In this document: positions 8,540-17,636 of the stretch, in pieces
How the letters are laid out: every line of letters begins with the position of its first letter
Position numbering within the stretch: position 1 is the stretch's first letter
Source of the DNA: Flavobacterium sp.
GTDB lineage: Bacteria; Bacteroidota; Bacteroidia; Chitinophagales; Chitinophagaceae
Reading direction: 5' to 3'
Assembly (NCBI GenBank): GCA_030053925.1
Contig: JASGCX010000013.1
Coordinates: 19,321-64,998, forward strand
DNA: 45,678 nt
The notes under the pieces: model-generated
Told to the model about the DNA's origin: nothing
Database searches by the model: none
What the model saw: the letters and a program-made list of their open reading frames with translations, nothing else
Program-made: the position numbers and the translations under genes

Positions 8540-10060
8540 ATGGCAAAATTATATGTATTCGGAATCGGAGGAACAGGATCAAGAGTAGTTAAGTCTTTAA
8601 CTATGTTACTTGCTTCAGGTGTCAAAACCAATTATGACATAGTTCCAATTTTGATTGACCCCGACAGGGCAGGCGGTGATTTAAATCGAACGGTAAAAAC
8701 CCTTCGTGAATATCAACTTATACAAAAGGAAGTAAAAGGGTTTGACCAAAACCATTTTTTCAACAACGGCATTTCAACTCTAAGTGAAATCATTGCTAAC
8801 AGAGGAGGAAACTCAACTGTGATTGATGGATTTAGATTTGAACTTGACGGAGCTCAAACAGATTTCTTTAAGGACTTTATTGATTTTCCGACTCTTGACC
8901 CAAAGAACAAGTGGCTTGCTAGTCTTTTGTTTTCTAAAAAAAATTTAGATTCAAATCTTGAAATTGGTTTCAAAGGAAATCCAAATATTGGTAGTGTTGT
9001 TTTAAACAAGTTTACTAAATCAGAAGCATTTCAAGCATTTGCAGACAGCTTTGAAAAGGACGATAGAATATTTATTGTGAGTTCAATTTTTGGAGGAACA
9101 GGAGCAGCAGGTTTTCCTTTGCTCTTAAAGAATATCCGACAAGGTTTTGTGAAAGAAAAATTCTATGCACACCTTCAAAATTCAGTAATTGGTGCAATCA
9201 CCGTTCAACCATATTTCAAGGTTAAACAAGATGATGAATCAGAAATTGACAGTCATGGTTTTGTTTCTAAAACAAAAGCAGCCTTGCATTATTACTTTAA
9301 GAATGTAACAGGTAACAGCACAATTAATGCACTTTATTACATTGGCGATTTAGCAGAGAACACATACGAAAATCACCAAGGAGGAACAGACCAAAGAAAT
9401 GATGCACACTTTATTGAACTTGCTTCTGCAATGGCAATAGTTGATTTTGCAAACACCGATGGAAACTATATCCGAACAACACAAGGCAAAGCAGAGAACG
9501 CAGTTTACAAAGAGTTTGGCATTAAGGAAAACGCAGAACACATTACATTCAAACATCTTACTGATGCTTCTTTGAACCTAATGAAAAAGAACATTACGGA
9601 ATATTTCTACTTTAATATTTTCCTAAAGGAAAAATTGGAAGACGAATTAAATAATCCGTATGCTTCCGCATACTCAAATAAAATTGACCGTAATTTTATT
9701 GACCAATCATTTTATAAAACACTTGCAGACTTCAACAAGTCATTCAGAATTTGGTTAGGTGAATTGCAACGAAACAAAGTTTCGTTTGCCCCTTTCAATA
9801 TTGAATTGGAAACAAGCACCAATCAAGAAATAACCGACATCAAAATAACAACATCAAGTATTTTTTCGCTTGTGAATGATGTGAATGAAAAAAAATCGTG
9901 GAAGAATTATATCCCAGGACTTGCAAAAAACAACTACGAACTTTTTGTTGCCAGTCTTAATAAAGCCGCAGAAAAAGTAGGCAACACAACAACTAATAAA
10001 AGATTCATGGGAATATTTTCAAAAGCATCTCAAACTGTAGTAAACCAAAAATTATTTTAA
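8540..10060 (+). CDS. tubulin/FtsZ-like GTPase
   Basis: 506 aa from the ATG at 8540; the longer open frame from 8480 overlaps the previous gene and is not needed. The N-terminus MAKLYVFGIGGTGSR matches the first nucleotide-binding loop of tubulin/FtsZ-like proteins, and at about residues 178-192 SSIFGGTGAAGFPLL matches the tubulin signature loop (GGGTGSG in FtsZ). Between them DPDRAGGDLNRT fits a ribose or base-contact loop. Such proteins bind GTP and may polymerise. It is longer than FtsZ and lacks obvious FtsZ C-terminal features, so it belongs to the diverse tubulin-like group rather than being a division protein. The next gene, carrying an actin-like domain, starts 2 bp after its stop. 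Confidence 0.7.
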   Translation: MAKLYVFGIGGTGSRVVKSLTMLLASGVKTNYDIVPILIDPDRAGGDLNRTVKTLREYQLIQKEVKGFDQNHFFNNGISTLSEIIANRGGNSTVIDGFRFELDGAQTDFFKDFIDFPTLDPKNKWLASLLFSKKNLDSNLEIGFKGNPNIGSVVLNKFTKSEAFQAFADSFEKDDRIFIVSSIFGGTGAAGFPLLLKNIRQGFVKEKFYAHLQNSVIGAITVQPYFKVKQDDESEIDSHGFVSKTKAALHYYFKNVTGNSTINALYYIGDLAENTYENHQGGTDQRNDAHFIELASAMAIVDFANTDGNYIRTTQGKAENAVYKEFGIKENAEHITFKHLTDASLNLMKKNITEYFYFNIFLKEKLEDELNNPYASAYSNKIDRNFIDQSFYKTLADFNKSFRIWLGELQRNKVSFAPFNIELETSTNQEITDIKITTSSIFSLVNDVNEKKSWKNYIPGLAKNNYELFVASLNKAAEKVGNTTTNKRFMGIFSKASQTVVNQKLF

Positions 10061-10062
10061 TC

Positions 10063-13000
10063 ATGGCAAAAGTTTTCAGATTATTCCAAGACAAAAATTT
10101 ACAACATTGGGAAGACCGTGGAGAAGCATACGGACCTTCGGTAATTGAAAAAATTCCTAATCCTGATGGTGATTTTTCAAAACGAGAACCTACTTCAATA
10201 CCAAGCCCATTCGCAAGAATTGATTTGGTAAGGACAGCATATAAATATGTAGTTGATAAAAATGAGTTGGAAGGCAAAACCATTTATCACAAACTCATTT
10301 CAGATTGCTTTGATGTAGGTGAAATGTTTTTTAAGATTGATTCTTTAGGAAGCAAAGCACAAATCAAATATTGGGACAAGAACATTGATTTGAACACTCT
10401 AAAAAATTCTTCAAATCCAAAGCATAAACTTTACGGTGAAACTTTAGACTTGTTTTTGAAACAAGACAAAGAAACTTACAACTTTGATTCGTTGAACAGA
10501 ATGTTCTTTTTGTTTTACGACTTCCAAATAATTGGCGGCACTTCACCTTCTACACTATTTTTCACTTCTGCAAATGATTTGAGTTTTACCAACATTCAAT
10601 TTGGCAACGACATTTTGTTTGATGGAGATTTGAAACCGCTTTATAAAAGAGACCCCGAGTATCAAAAATATTTACATCACTTTTTCAAAGCATATCCCGA
10701 ACTCTCATCAAAGATGAGAGATTTGGCAGTGTATCTTGAAAAGAACTTGACAGTTCTTTTCAATACCAACAACGATTTGTACAATGAAATAAAGCAGTTG
10801 GAAAATATAACAGCCGATGTATTAATGCAGGAACTTGGTTCTATTTACGAACCCTTAGACACAGGAACAGCGGGTGATAATTTAGAAATCATTGGTTGCT
10901 GGATGAAGAAGAAAAAAATCAAAGACAGAGGAAATGTAATTGAGGAGAACAGTGACTTTGTGATTAAATCTTCAAAATACACGGGAGGACACAAGCCACT
11001 TGTTTTACAAAATAGTTATGCCCAAAAGCTAAACTATACCGACAAATCAGTTCAATGGAATAGCACAACAGCAGTTCCTTACTTTGACAAGGAAACAGAC
11101 ATCAACAACAGAACCTTACCCGGACAGTTGGATAAATACCCATACTTGACTGTAAGTGATTTTCTACAAGCTCAAATAATTCGTTTGGTTTATCCGATTA
11201 ACAAGGATAGATTTTGGAACGCCAATATCAAATTTGAAGTTGGAGGCGACAAGAACAAACATTTTCTTTTGCCGATAGCTCCAAAGTTTTTTGATTTTTT
11301 TGATACAACAGATTTGCAAAGACAAATGCCTGATGGTAAGCCAATGTTTGAAATGACAGTGTATTCAGATTCAGTAAGAGCCATTCTTAGAATACCAATA
11401 AAAGGAAATTCAAACTATGTAACATTTGACAGGACTTATGATAACAAAGGAAAAATTGGACGAGAAGCAAATCCAATTGAGAACAAAGGAATCATAATTG
11501 AAAATCAATTTGGCTTAACTCTTTATCCTTTCGTTAGAACGGGCAACGACTTGAATAGCTTTTACAGAGTGATGTTAGTTGATAGAGATATTACACCCGA
11601 AACAAAGCACTACAATTATGAGTTGGCGTTTCACAAGAACGCAGAAAACGAGTTACTGAAATACAACGCAAAAAAAGTTAGAAGTTCAAAGGATTCTGAA
11701 AATGTAACATCAAACTTTTTTATAGTTGAAAGGGAATTTGACTATATAGAAGTTAAACACAACAACGCCTCAGGCATAGTAATTCCATTGTTCCCTTCTG
11801 TTAAAAACGGAATAGAGGAATTTACTTTTGCAATTGATTTCGGAACAACAAACACACACATTGAATATACGCTTGATTACAAGAAAGACCCAAAATCAAG
11901 ATTGATTGTTCCTTTTGAAATTACTGCAAACGATATTCAAATTGCAACCTTGCACGACCCGACTTCACAAGAAACATCAGAAGAAATAAGCGGTGCTTAT
12001 CAAATTTTCGGATTGATTCCACAAGAATTTTTACCCGAAACAATAGGCAAGCAATCTGATTTTAGATTTCCACAAAGAACAATACTTGGACATCACGAAT
12101 CAGTTGACACCAGTAATCCAACTTTTTCTTTGGCTGATTTCAATATTCCATTCATTTATGAAAAAGAGCCAATCTATCGTGGAACGAAAGTTAGAACCAA
12201 TCTCAAATGGAGCAACTACACTTTGAATGATGATGATGAAAGAAAAATTGAAGCCTTCTTTGAGGAATTGATTTTCCTAATGAGAAACAAGGTTCTAATG
12301 AATAACGGAAAACTTAAAGATACTAAACTTATTTGGTTTTATCCTTCAAGTATGGTTGAAGACAGAAGAAATAAATTAGAAAAAACTTGGCAGAAACTAT
12401 TTACCAAATACATTTCAGATAAGGGAACACCGAAAAAGATTTCTGAATCAATTGCACCGTTTTATTATTTCAAAAACAAAGGAGGAATTGATGCTTCTGA
12501 TTTACCAGTAGCGGCAATTGACATTGGTGGTGGAACTTCCGACATTGTTGTTTACAAAGACAACATACCGCAAACACTCACTTCGTTTCGTTTTGCCGCT
12601 AACTCAATTTTTGGCGATGCTTACAATGGTTCGCCTGAAAGAAACGGTTTTGTTGTTAGATATTTGGATAGAGTAAGAAAGCTACTTGACGACAACGAAC
12701 TAAGCGATTTAGTATCCGTTTTTGATTCAATAAACAGTGAACAAAATTCAGAGGACATTGCAGCATTTTTGTTTTCAATAGAAAACAACAAGATGATAAT
12801 AGAAAATCAAATTCCTATTTCATTCAACAATATGCTTTCTAAAGATGGAGATTTGAAAATTGTATTCATAGTTTTCTATTCCGCATTGATTTATCACTTA
12901 GCAAAATTGATGAAAGCGAAAGAGTATAAAATACCGAGATACTTAACTTTTAGCGGAACAGGTTCAAAAATTTTAGGCATTGCGGATAGCAACAATAAAC

Positions 13001-13518
13001 TTTCAGGGTTGCAAAAATTAACCAATATTATTTTCCAAAAAATCTATGCTACTACGGAAAGCAATATTGAATTGGTGCAACATAAAGAGCCAAAAGAAAT
13101 TACTTGCAGAGGTGGTTTACATAGTGATGCTGATGTGGACATTGAAAACATTAAATCTGTTTTAATCGGTAACAAGGAAAACACATTAATTACAGACAAT
13201 AAAATTACTTACGAGAACCTGAATGATGAGAAACTTCTCAATAGTATTATTGATGAAGTAAATGAGTTTATTGATATGCTTTTTAGCATCAACAATGACT
13301 TTAATTTCTCTGATAAATTTGGTGTGAACCCTGCACAACTTGATAACAACATGAAAACTTTGAAAGAAGATTTGATGCGATATTTAAAGTCAGGTATTGA
13401 AATTAAAATACAAGACTTGCGAGGCAAAACCAACATTAACTTAGAAGAACCACTTTTCTTTTATCCATTGGTTGGTGCATTAAACAAACTTGCTTGCAAC
13501 GCTGTAACAACTTCTTAA
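10063..13518 (+). CDS. large protein with C-terminal actin/Hsp70-like ATPase domain
   Basis: 1151 aa, the largest gene of the operon. The first 580 residues are unrecognised, without signal peptide or membrane segment. From about residue 587 an actin/Hsp70-fold ATPase is visible: phosphate-1 loop FAIDFGTTNTHIEYTLD, phosphate-2 loop VAAIDIGGGTSDIVVY (about residue 817), and adenosine loop YLTFSGTGSKILGI (about 965). The arrangement resembles SrfB-like or other divergent Hsp70-related proteins; I assign only the fold. A cytoplasmic location is likely. It starts 2 bp after the tubulin-like gene, so two cytoskeletal-type NTPases are made side by side. It may act as an ATP-driven adaptor between the cytoplasmic and envelope parts of the machine. 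Confidence 0.75.
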   Translation: MAKVFRLFQDKNLQHWEDRGEAYGPSVIEKIPNPDGDFSKREPTSIPSPFARIDLVRTAYKYVVDKNELEGKTIYHKLISDCFDVGEMFFKIDSLGSKAQIKYWDKNIDLNTLKNSSNPKHKLYGETLDLFLKQDKETYNFDSLNRMFFLFYDFQIIGGTSPSTLFFTSANDLSFTNIQFGNDILFDGDLKPLYKRDPEYQKYLHHFFKAYPELSSKMRDLAVYLEKNLTVLFNTNNDLYNEIKQLENITADVLMQELGSIYEPLDTGTAGDNLEIIGCWMKKKKIKDRGNVIEENSDFVIKSSKYTGGHKPLVLQNSYAQKLNYTDKSVQWNSTTAVPYFDKETDINNRTLPGQLDKYPYLTVSDFLQAQIIRLVYPINKDRFWNANIKFEVGGDKNKHFLLPIAPKFFDFFDTTDLQRQMPDGKPMFEMTVYSDSVRAILRIPIKGNSNYVTFDRTYDNKGKIGREANPIENKGIIIENQFGLTLYPFVRTGNDLNSFYRVMLVDRDITPETKHYNYELAFHKNAENELLKYNAKKVRSSKDSENVTSNFFIVEREFDYIEVKHNNASGIVIPLFPSVKNGIEEFTFAIDFGTTNTHIEYTLDYKKDPKSRLIVPFEITANDIQIATLHDPTSQETSEEISGAYQIFGLIPQEFLPETIGKQSDFRFPQRTILGHHESVDTSNPTFSLADFNIPFIYEKEPIYRGTKVRTNLKWSNYTLNDDDERKIEAFFEELIFLMRNKVLMNNGKLKDTKLIWFYPSSMVEDRRNKLEKTWQKLFTKYISDKGTPKKISESIAPFYYFKNKGGIDASDLPVAAIDIGGGTSDIVVYKDNIPQTLTSFRFAANSIFGDAYNGSPERNGFVVRYLDRVRKLLDDNELSDLVSVFDSINSEQNSEDIAAFLFSIENNKMIIENQIPISFNNMLSKDGDLKIVFIVFYSALIYHLAKLMKAKEYKIPRYLTFSGTGSKILGIADSNNKLSGLQKLTNIIFQKIYATTESNIELVQHKEPKEITCRGGLHSDADVDIENIKSVLIGNKENTLITDNKITYENLNDEKLLNSIIDEVNEFIDMLFSINNDFNFSDKFGVNPAQLDNNMKTLKEDLMRYLKSGIEIKIQDLRGKTNINLEEPLFFYPLVGALNKLACNAVTTS

Positions 13519-13529
13519 CTGAAATAAAA

Positions 13530-14831
13530 ATGAAAATAAATAAAATGCTTTTTGCTGCATTCCTTCTGATAAGTAGCAGCGTATTTGCACAGCAAAATGA
13601 ATTTGACAAAGCGATTGACTACTGCAATTGCAAACTTACATCTGCATACCTAACCAAATACACTTCCGCTATGCCAGCAGATAAAGCGGAAAAAAAATCC
13701 TTTGAGGAAATAAAGGGCAAATTTGGAAAATGTGAAGTCGGCAGTTCAATTGAGTATTCAGCACTTTCAGATTTACTTGACAATAATAATTTTAAGTATT
13801 CAAACACAAAATTCTCAAAGATAATTGACGGTTTAAAAAGTAGCTATTCAGATAATCTTGACAAGGATGCAGCCGTAACCAAAATCATTTCGGGAATATT
13901 TGAGAACAAAACTATTGACGGTGCAATTAAAAAATATATCAACGCTGATGAAATAAAACAGCAGCTTTCAAAAGCTATTGGAAACTATTTTGAAGGGAAG
14001 TTCAAAGGCAAAGAAGAAGTAACAAATCCAAAAACTGATGAAGGAGGCAACAAGACTAAGAATGAAGAATTGAGTAATCAAATTAGAGACGAGGTAAATA
14101 GTAGAATGGAAGAATTAAAGCCAAGCCCTTGGGCTTTCAATTACCTCTCTTTGATTTTAATAATTGTTGGCGTTTTGATTACTCTAATAATTTTTATGGT
14201 TAAAAGTAGTCGGCTTGAAAAAAAATTGAAAGCATTGCAACAAAGCATAGAAGGGCTAAGAAGTGAAATAAATGACATGAAAAAAACCGTTGACAACATT
14301 GGTAATTCAGGAGGGGGAAAGACAGTAAGCAACTTAAAAAATAATTGGCAAAGCGAAATTGAAGATAAAATTTCAGAGACGAATAAAGCAGTTAGCCGAT
14401 TAGATGTTTCGCTATCTATGTTGCGAGGAGATATTGAAAAAGGAGGCAACTCTGGAAACAATTTTAGCAATCTAACAAGAGTAGTTGAACAAGAAACCAA
14501 GACAGAAATTCTTTATGCCTCAATTCCTTCAAGAGACGGTTTCTTTAATGAAAATGCAGTTTCAAATACTATCAACCCTACTGCAAGTTTTTACAAACTC
14601 ACAATCACAGATGCTTTAGGCCAAAAAGCAAAATTTGAATTTTTAGGAAATGATGAAAGAGCTGTAAAGGATGCAACCAATGCACCTGAAAGAATTTTAA
14701 GACCTGCTTGTAAAATAAACAACGCACTAAACCAAAATGCCAAAAGAATAAAAACCATAAGCCAAGGCACACTAATTAAACAAAACGGCAAATGGATTAT
14801 TGACACTTTAGCCGAAATAGAATATGAATAG
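13530..14831 (+). CDS. single-pass envelope protein with coiled coil
   Basis: 433 aa from the ATG at 13530, which gives a clean signal peptide (MKINKMLFAAFLLISSSVFA then QQ). An open frame from 13494 would overlap the previous gene and hide this signal. The N-terminal 180 residues, predicted periplasmic, contain three Cys (YCNCKL and FGKCEVG). A membrane helix follows at about residues 204-226 (YLSLILIIVGVLITLIIFMV), then a coiled coil (LEKKLKALQQSIEGLRSEIN) and a C-terminal domain of about 115 residues. With a cleaved signal the coiled coil and C-terminal domain face the cytoplasm, a receptor-like topology. The gene overlaps the channel gene by 8 bp. No family recognised. Confidence 0.75.
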   Translation: MKINKMLFAAFLLISSSVFAQQNEFDKAIDYCNCKLTSAYLTKYTSAMPADKAEKKSFEEIKGKFGKCEVGSSIEYSALSDLLDNNNFKYSNTKFSKIIDGLKSSYSDNLDKDAAVTKIISGIFENKTIDGAIKKYINADEIKQQLSKAIGNYFEGKFKGKEEVTNPKTDEGGNKTKNEELSNQIRDEVNSRMEELKPSPWAFNYLSLILIIVGVLITLIIFMVKSSRLEKKLKALQQSIEGLRSEINDMKKTVDNIGNSGGGKTVSNLKNNWQSEIEDKISETNKAVSRLDVSLSMLRGDIEKGGNSGNNFSNLTRVVEQETKTEILYASIPSRDGFFNENAVSNTINPTASFYKLTITDALGQKAKFEFLGNDERAVKDATNAPERILRPACKINNALNQNAKRIKTISQGTLIKQNGKWIIDTLAEIEYE

Positions 14832-16386
14832 TATAAGCATCATTGAATTTTTATTAGTCAGTGCTATTGTTGTAATTCAAACTACACTTGCATTAAGAAC
14901 CCATAAACAGATAAAAGTTTTAGGGTTAATCATTCCTGCATTAAATTTTTTCAAACTAAAAAAATACAATATTCCTATTGAGGACTTGCAGGAATTTCAG
15001 CCAAAAGAAATTTTGCAAAACCTTGCTTCTTATGAGAATAAACAGAAACCACAACACGAACCAGTTTATTCAGAAAATGATGAAGAATATTCAGACCTTT
15101 TTAGTGAGGTTGAAGAAGAAGAATATGAAAGTCAGAATGAAGTTAGTTTGATAAACCCGAATGAATCAACCAATGAAATTTTTGATGAAATACTTTTAGC
15201 AGTCAATGTTTATTTGCTTCGCAATAAAGGAGCAGCTACTGATTTTAATTTGATAAAAGATGTAGTAGAAAGAAACCTTGACATGGAGGAAGAAGATATT
15301 AGCCACACTGTAACCGTTCCGCTTTACTTGGGTTTGATGGGAACAATGGTTGGAATTGTTTTCGGTTTGATAAACTTGTTTTTGGTTTCAGACCCCAACG
15401 CAGACTTTGACATCAAAGCATTTTTAGGAGGCGTTTCAATTGCAATGTTCGCCAGTTTTTGGGGATTGTTTTGCACCGTTGCCAATTCAAGTTTCAATCT
15501 TAAAAAGGCAAGACGAAGTTTAGAGAGAGCAAAAAATATTTTCTACACTTTTTTGCAAACTGAATTGCTGCCAGTCCTTAACCAAAGCGTTTCAAGTAGC
15601 ATTTACACCCTTCACACCAACCTTGTAAAGTTCAACGACAACTTTACAATCAATCTGAACAAGCTAAGTGGTATGCTGAATAAAAACCACGATGCTTTAA
15701 TTGCACAAGAAAGAATATTAACAGCACTTGATAGCATTGACATAGCTGAATTCGCAAAAGCTAATGTAAAAGTTCTAAAAGAACTTAAAATGGGAACAGA
15801 GCAGCTTGAAAAGTTTAGTGTTTATCTAAACTCGTTGAATCATTTATCCGCTAAAACTTCCCGTCTTTCAACTTCTTTTGAAGATTTATTGAATCGCACA
15901 AATAATTTTGAAAGTCTTGCAGAAAAATTGGATAGCCGAGTAGAACAAAGCAACAAATTGGTTATATTCCTTAACGACCATTATAATCAGTTGGACGAAA
16001 GAGGTGAATTAATTCGAGATTCGGTTATAAAAGTTGAGGATATTATGATTAAATCTTTAAAACAACTTGAAGAACACACACAAATTAAGATAGAGGCTAT
16101 AAAACAAATTACACTTAAAGAAGAGGATTTGATGATACAATCTTTTGCCGAAAACAGAAGTCTATTGTCTAATTTATCTCAACTTTGTGATTTGAAAAAG
16201 TCAGTATATGAAATCAAAATGAGTTCTGCTGGGCAACTTGGAAGTATAAAAGAAGAGATTAAGGCAGTAAAGGGTAGTGTCGAAAATTTAAACACTGTAT
16301 TAGCAGAGATTAGCAATAACAGTTTTATCCATAGAACTCAAAACGTAGCAAAATCCATCAAGCAATTATTCACACCAAAAAAATAA
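14824..16386 (+). CDS. MotA/TolQ/ExbB-type channel with long coiled-coil tail (ZorA-like)
   Basis: 520 aa. Membrane segments at about 5-24, 164-188 and 199-222. The family hallmark is clear in VPLYLGLMGTMVGIVFG (residues 165-181) and GGVSIAMFASFWGLFCTV (202-219). Between TM1 and TM2 lies a cytoplasmic part with a strongly acidic stretch (EEEEYESQNE). The last 290 residues are almost entirely helical and likely coiled coil. In stator complexes five such subunits surround two MotB/ExbD-type subunits and conduct H+ or Na+. A long helical tail after the channel is the feature shared with ZorA of Zorya defence systems. The MotB-like partner starts 6 bp downstream. Family assignment is firm; the Zorya link is an inference. 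Confidence 0.8.
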   Translation: MNSISIIEFLLVSAIVVIQTTLALRTHKQIKVLGLIIPALNFFKLKKYNIPIEDLQEFQPKEILQNLASYENKQKPQHEPVYSENDEEYSDLFSEVEEEEYESQNEVSLINPNESTNEIFDEILLAVNVYLLRNKGAATDFNLIKDVVERNLDMEEEDISHTVTVPLYLGLMGTMVGIVFGLINLFLVSDPNADFDIKAFLGGVSIAMFASFWGLFCTVANSSFNLKKARRSLERAKNIFYTFLQTELLPVLNQSVSSSIYTLHTNLVKFNDNFTINLNKLSGMLNKNHDALIAQERILTALDSIDIAEFAKANVKVLKELKMGTEQLEKFSVYLNSLNHLSAKTSRLSTSFEDLLNRTNNFESLAEKLDSRVEQSNKLVIFLNDHYNQLDERGELIRDSVIKVEDIMIKSLKQLEEHTQIKIEAIKQITLKEEDLMIQSFAENRSLLSNLSQLCDLKKSVYEIKMSSAGQLGSIKEEIKAVKGSVENLNTVLAEISNNSFIHRTQNVAKSIKQLFTPKK

Positions 16387-16392
16387 AGCCTG

Positions 16393-17106
16393 ATGAAAAA
16401 AAAGGGAGAAAGTTTTTTTTGGACAAGTTTTGCTGATTTAATGACAAGTCTTTTTTTCATTGTTCTAGTGCTTTATGTTCTCACTTATATAAAGCTAAAG
16501 AAAAAGGAAAAGGAGTTGGTAAACACAGTTGCAGACTTGAAACATAAACTTGAAGTTTATGAATTGGTTGAACAGAATCTTAAACCACTCAAGCAGGACA
16601 CACTGCTATTTCGATACGAAGAAAACTATAAGCGTTTCACACTTGCGTTTGATGTCAATTTTGCGTTGGGTAAATCTCAAATCCAAAGAGGCGACTTAAA
16701 TAATTATTATGTAACCGCTTCTAAAATTGAAAGCGTTGGTAAGCAATTGCAAATTACGATTGATAACTTAGCAAGGAACAAAGCAGAAAACCCTGCAATG
16801 AATAATGTTTCATATTTGGTAATCATTTCTGGTTATGCTTCTCACCTACTTTCAGGAAGTCAGATAAGCGATTATGATTTGAGTTATCAGAGAGCATACA
16901 ACCTTTGGGGATATTGGAAAGGCATCGGAATTGATTTTGAGGCGAACAAATACAAAGGTTTGATTGACTTACAAATTGCAGGGAATGGTTGGGGTGGTGT
17001 TGGAAGGTTTGAAAGAGACCCTGAAAATTTCATGGCGAATGAAACTAAAAACCAAAGATTCATAATACAGATTGTTCCTAAAATCGGTAATACAAACACA
17101 GAATGA
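16393..17106 (+). CDS. MotB/OmpA-family stator partner (ZorB-like)
   Basis: 237 aa. The N-terminal helix FFWTSFADLMTSLFFIVLVL carries the family Asp (D15 in SFADLM), expected to be the ion-carrying residue. A short coiled coil (KLKKKEKELVNTVADLKHKL) leads into an OmpA/MotB-like peptidoglycan-binding domain, seen in LVIISGYASH, DLSYQRAYNL, IAGNGWGG and NQRFIIQIV. The usual GHTD segment is replaced by GYAS, so the fold is kept but peptidoglycan contact may differ. Size is close to that of ZorB as I remember it. The gene shares an ATGA overlap with the next gene, implying translational coupling. No flagellar genes are present, so a flagellar stator is unlikely. Confidence 0.8.
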   Translation: MKKKGESFFWTSFADLMTSLFFIVLVLYVLTYIKLKKKEKELVNTVADLKHKLEVYELVEQNLKPLKQDTLLFRYEENYKRFTLAFDVNFALGKSQIQRGDLNNYYVTASKIESVGKQLQITIDNLARNKAENPAMNNVSYLVIISGYASHLLSGSQISDYDLSYQRAYNLWGYWKGIGIDFEANKYKGLIDLQIAGNGWGGVGRFERDPENFMANETKNQRFIIQIVPKIGNTNTE

Positions 17107-17636
17107 AAATTTTCCAAATCATAATAATTTTAGCATCCGTTTTTTTATCGGGTTGTAGCGGTTGTTCTAAATCGGGACAAAAGCAACGACTTTCACATCA
17201 ATCCCAAGAACCAACTGAATCAAGAAGAGAAGAACGACCTATATCGGGAGAAAAGACCGTTGTGAAAATGGAAAAAGTAAATGGTGTTTTACAAATTCCC
17301 GTTGAGGTTGATGGAGTAAAAATGTTTTTCATTTTTGACACTGGTGCCAGCACAATTTCAATTTCAGAAACAGAAGCTAACTTTCTTTGGAAACAAGGCA
17401 AGCTAACAAAAGACAATATTTTAGGCACGGCAAATTTTTCAGACGCTAACGGTGATATTTCGGAGGGAACAATAATTGTTTTGACAACTGTAAAAATTGG
17501 AAACAGAGTTTTAAAAAATGTTGAAGCATCAGTAGTTCATAATCTCAATGCTCCTTTACTTTTCGGACAATCTGCATTAGGGAAGTTTGGAAAAATTTCT
17601 ATTGACAACAACAGAGGGGAAATCACTTTTGAATAA
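17103..17636 (+). CDS. retropepsin-like aspartic protease, lipoprotein
   Basis: 177 aa. The N-terminus (IIIILASVFLSGCSGCSKSG) has a lipobox with Cys near residue 17, so the enzyme is predicted to be anchored at the periplasmic side. After a charged linker a retropepsin-type domain begins near residue 60: GVLQIPVEVDGVKMFFIFDT leads into the active-site motif DTGAS, and the later LLFGQSALGKFG fits the end of the fold. These enzymes are single-domain and dimerise to supply two catalytic Asp. A substrate cannot be read from sequence; a protein of the same machine or an invading protein are possible. It overlaps the MotB-like gene by 4 bp and abuts the nuclease gene (TAATG). Confidence 0.8.
   Translation: MKIFQIIIILASVFLSGCSGCSKSGQKQRLSHQSQEPTESRREERPISGEKTVVKMEKVNGVLQIPVEVDGVKMFFIFDTGASTISISETEANFLWKQGKLTKDNILGTANFSDANGDISEGTIIVLTTVKIGNRVLKNVEASVVHNLNAPLLFGQSALGKFGKISIDNNRGEITFE

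Noticed and set aside
14824-17106. Flagellar or gliding-motility stator
   Set aside because: The MotA/MotB-like pair lies in an operon with no flagellar, Gld or TonB-linked genes. The long helical tail and accessory genes fit Zorya-like channels better.
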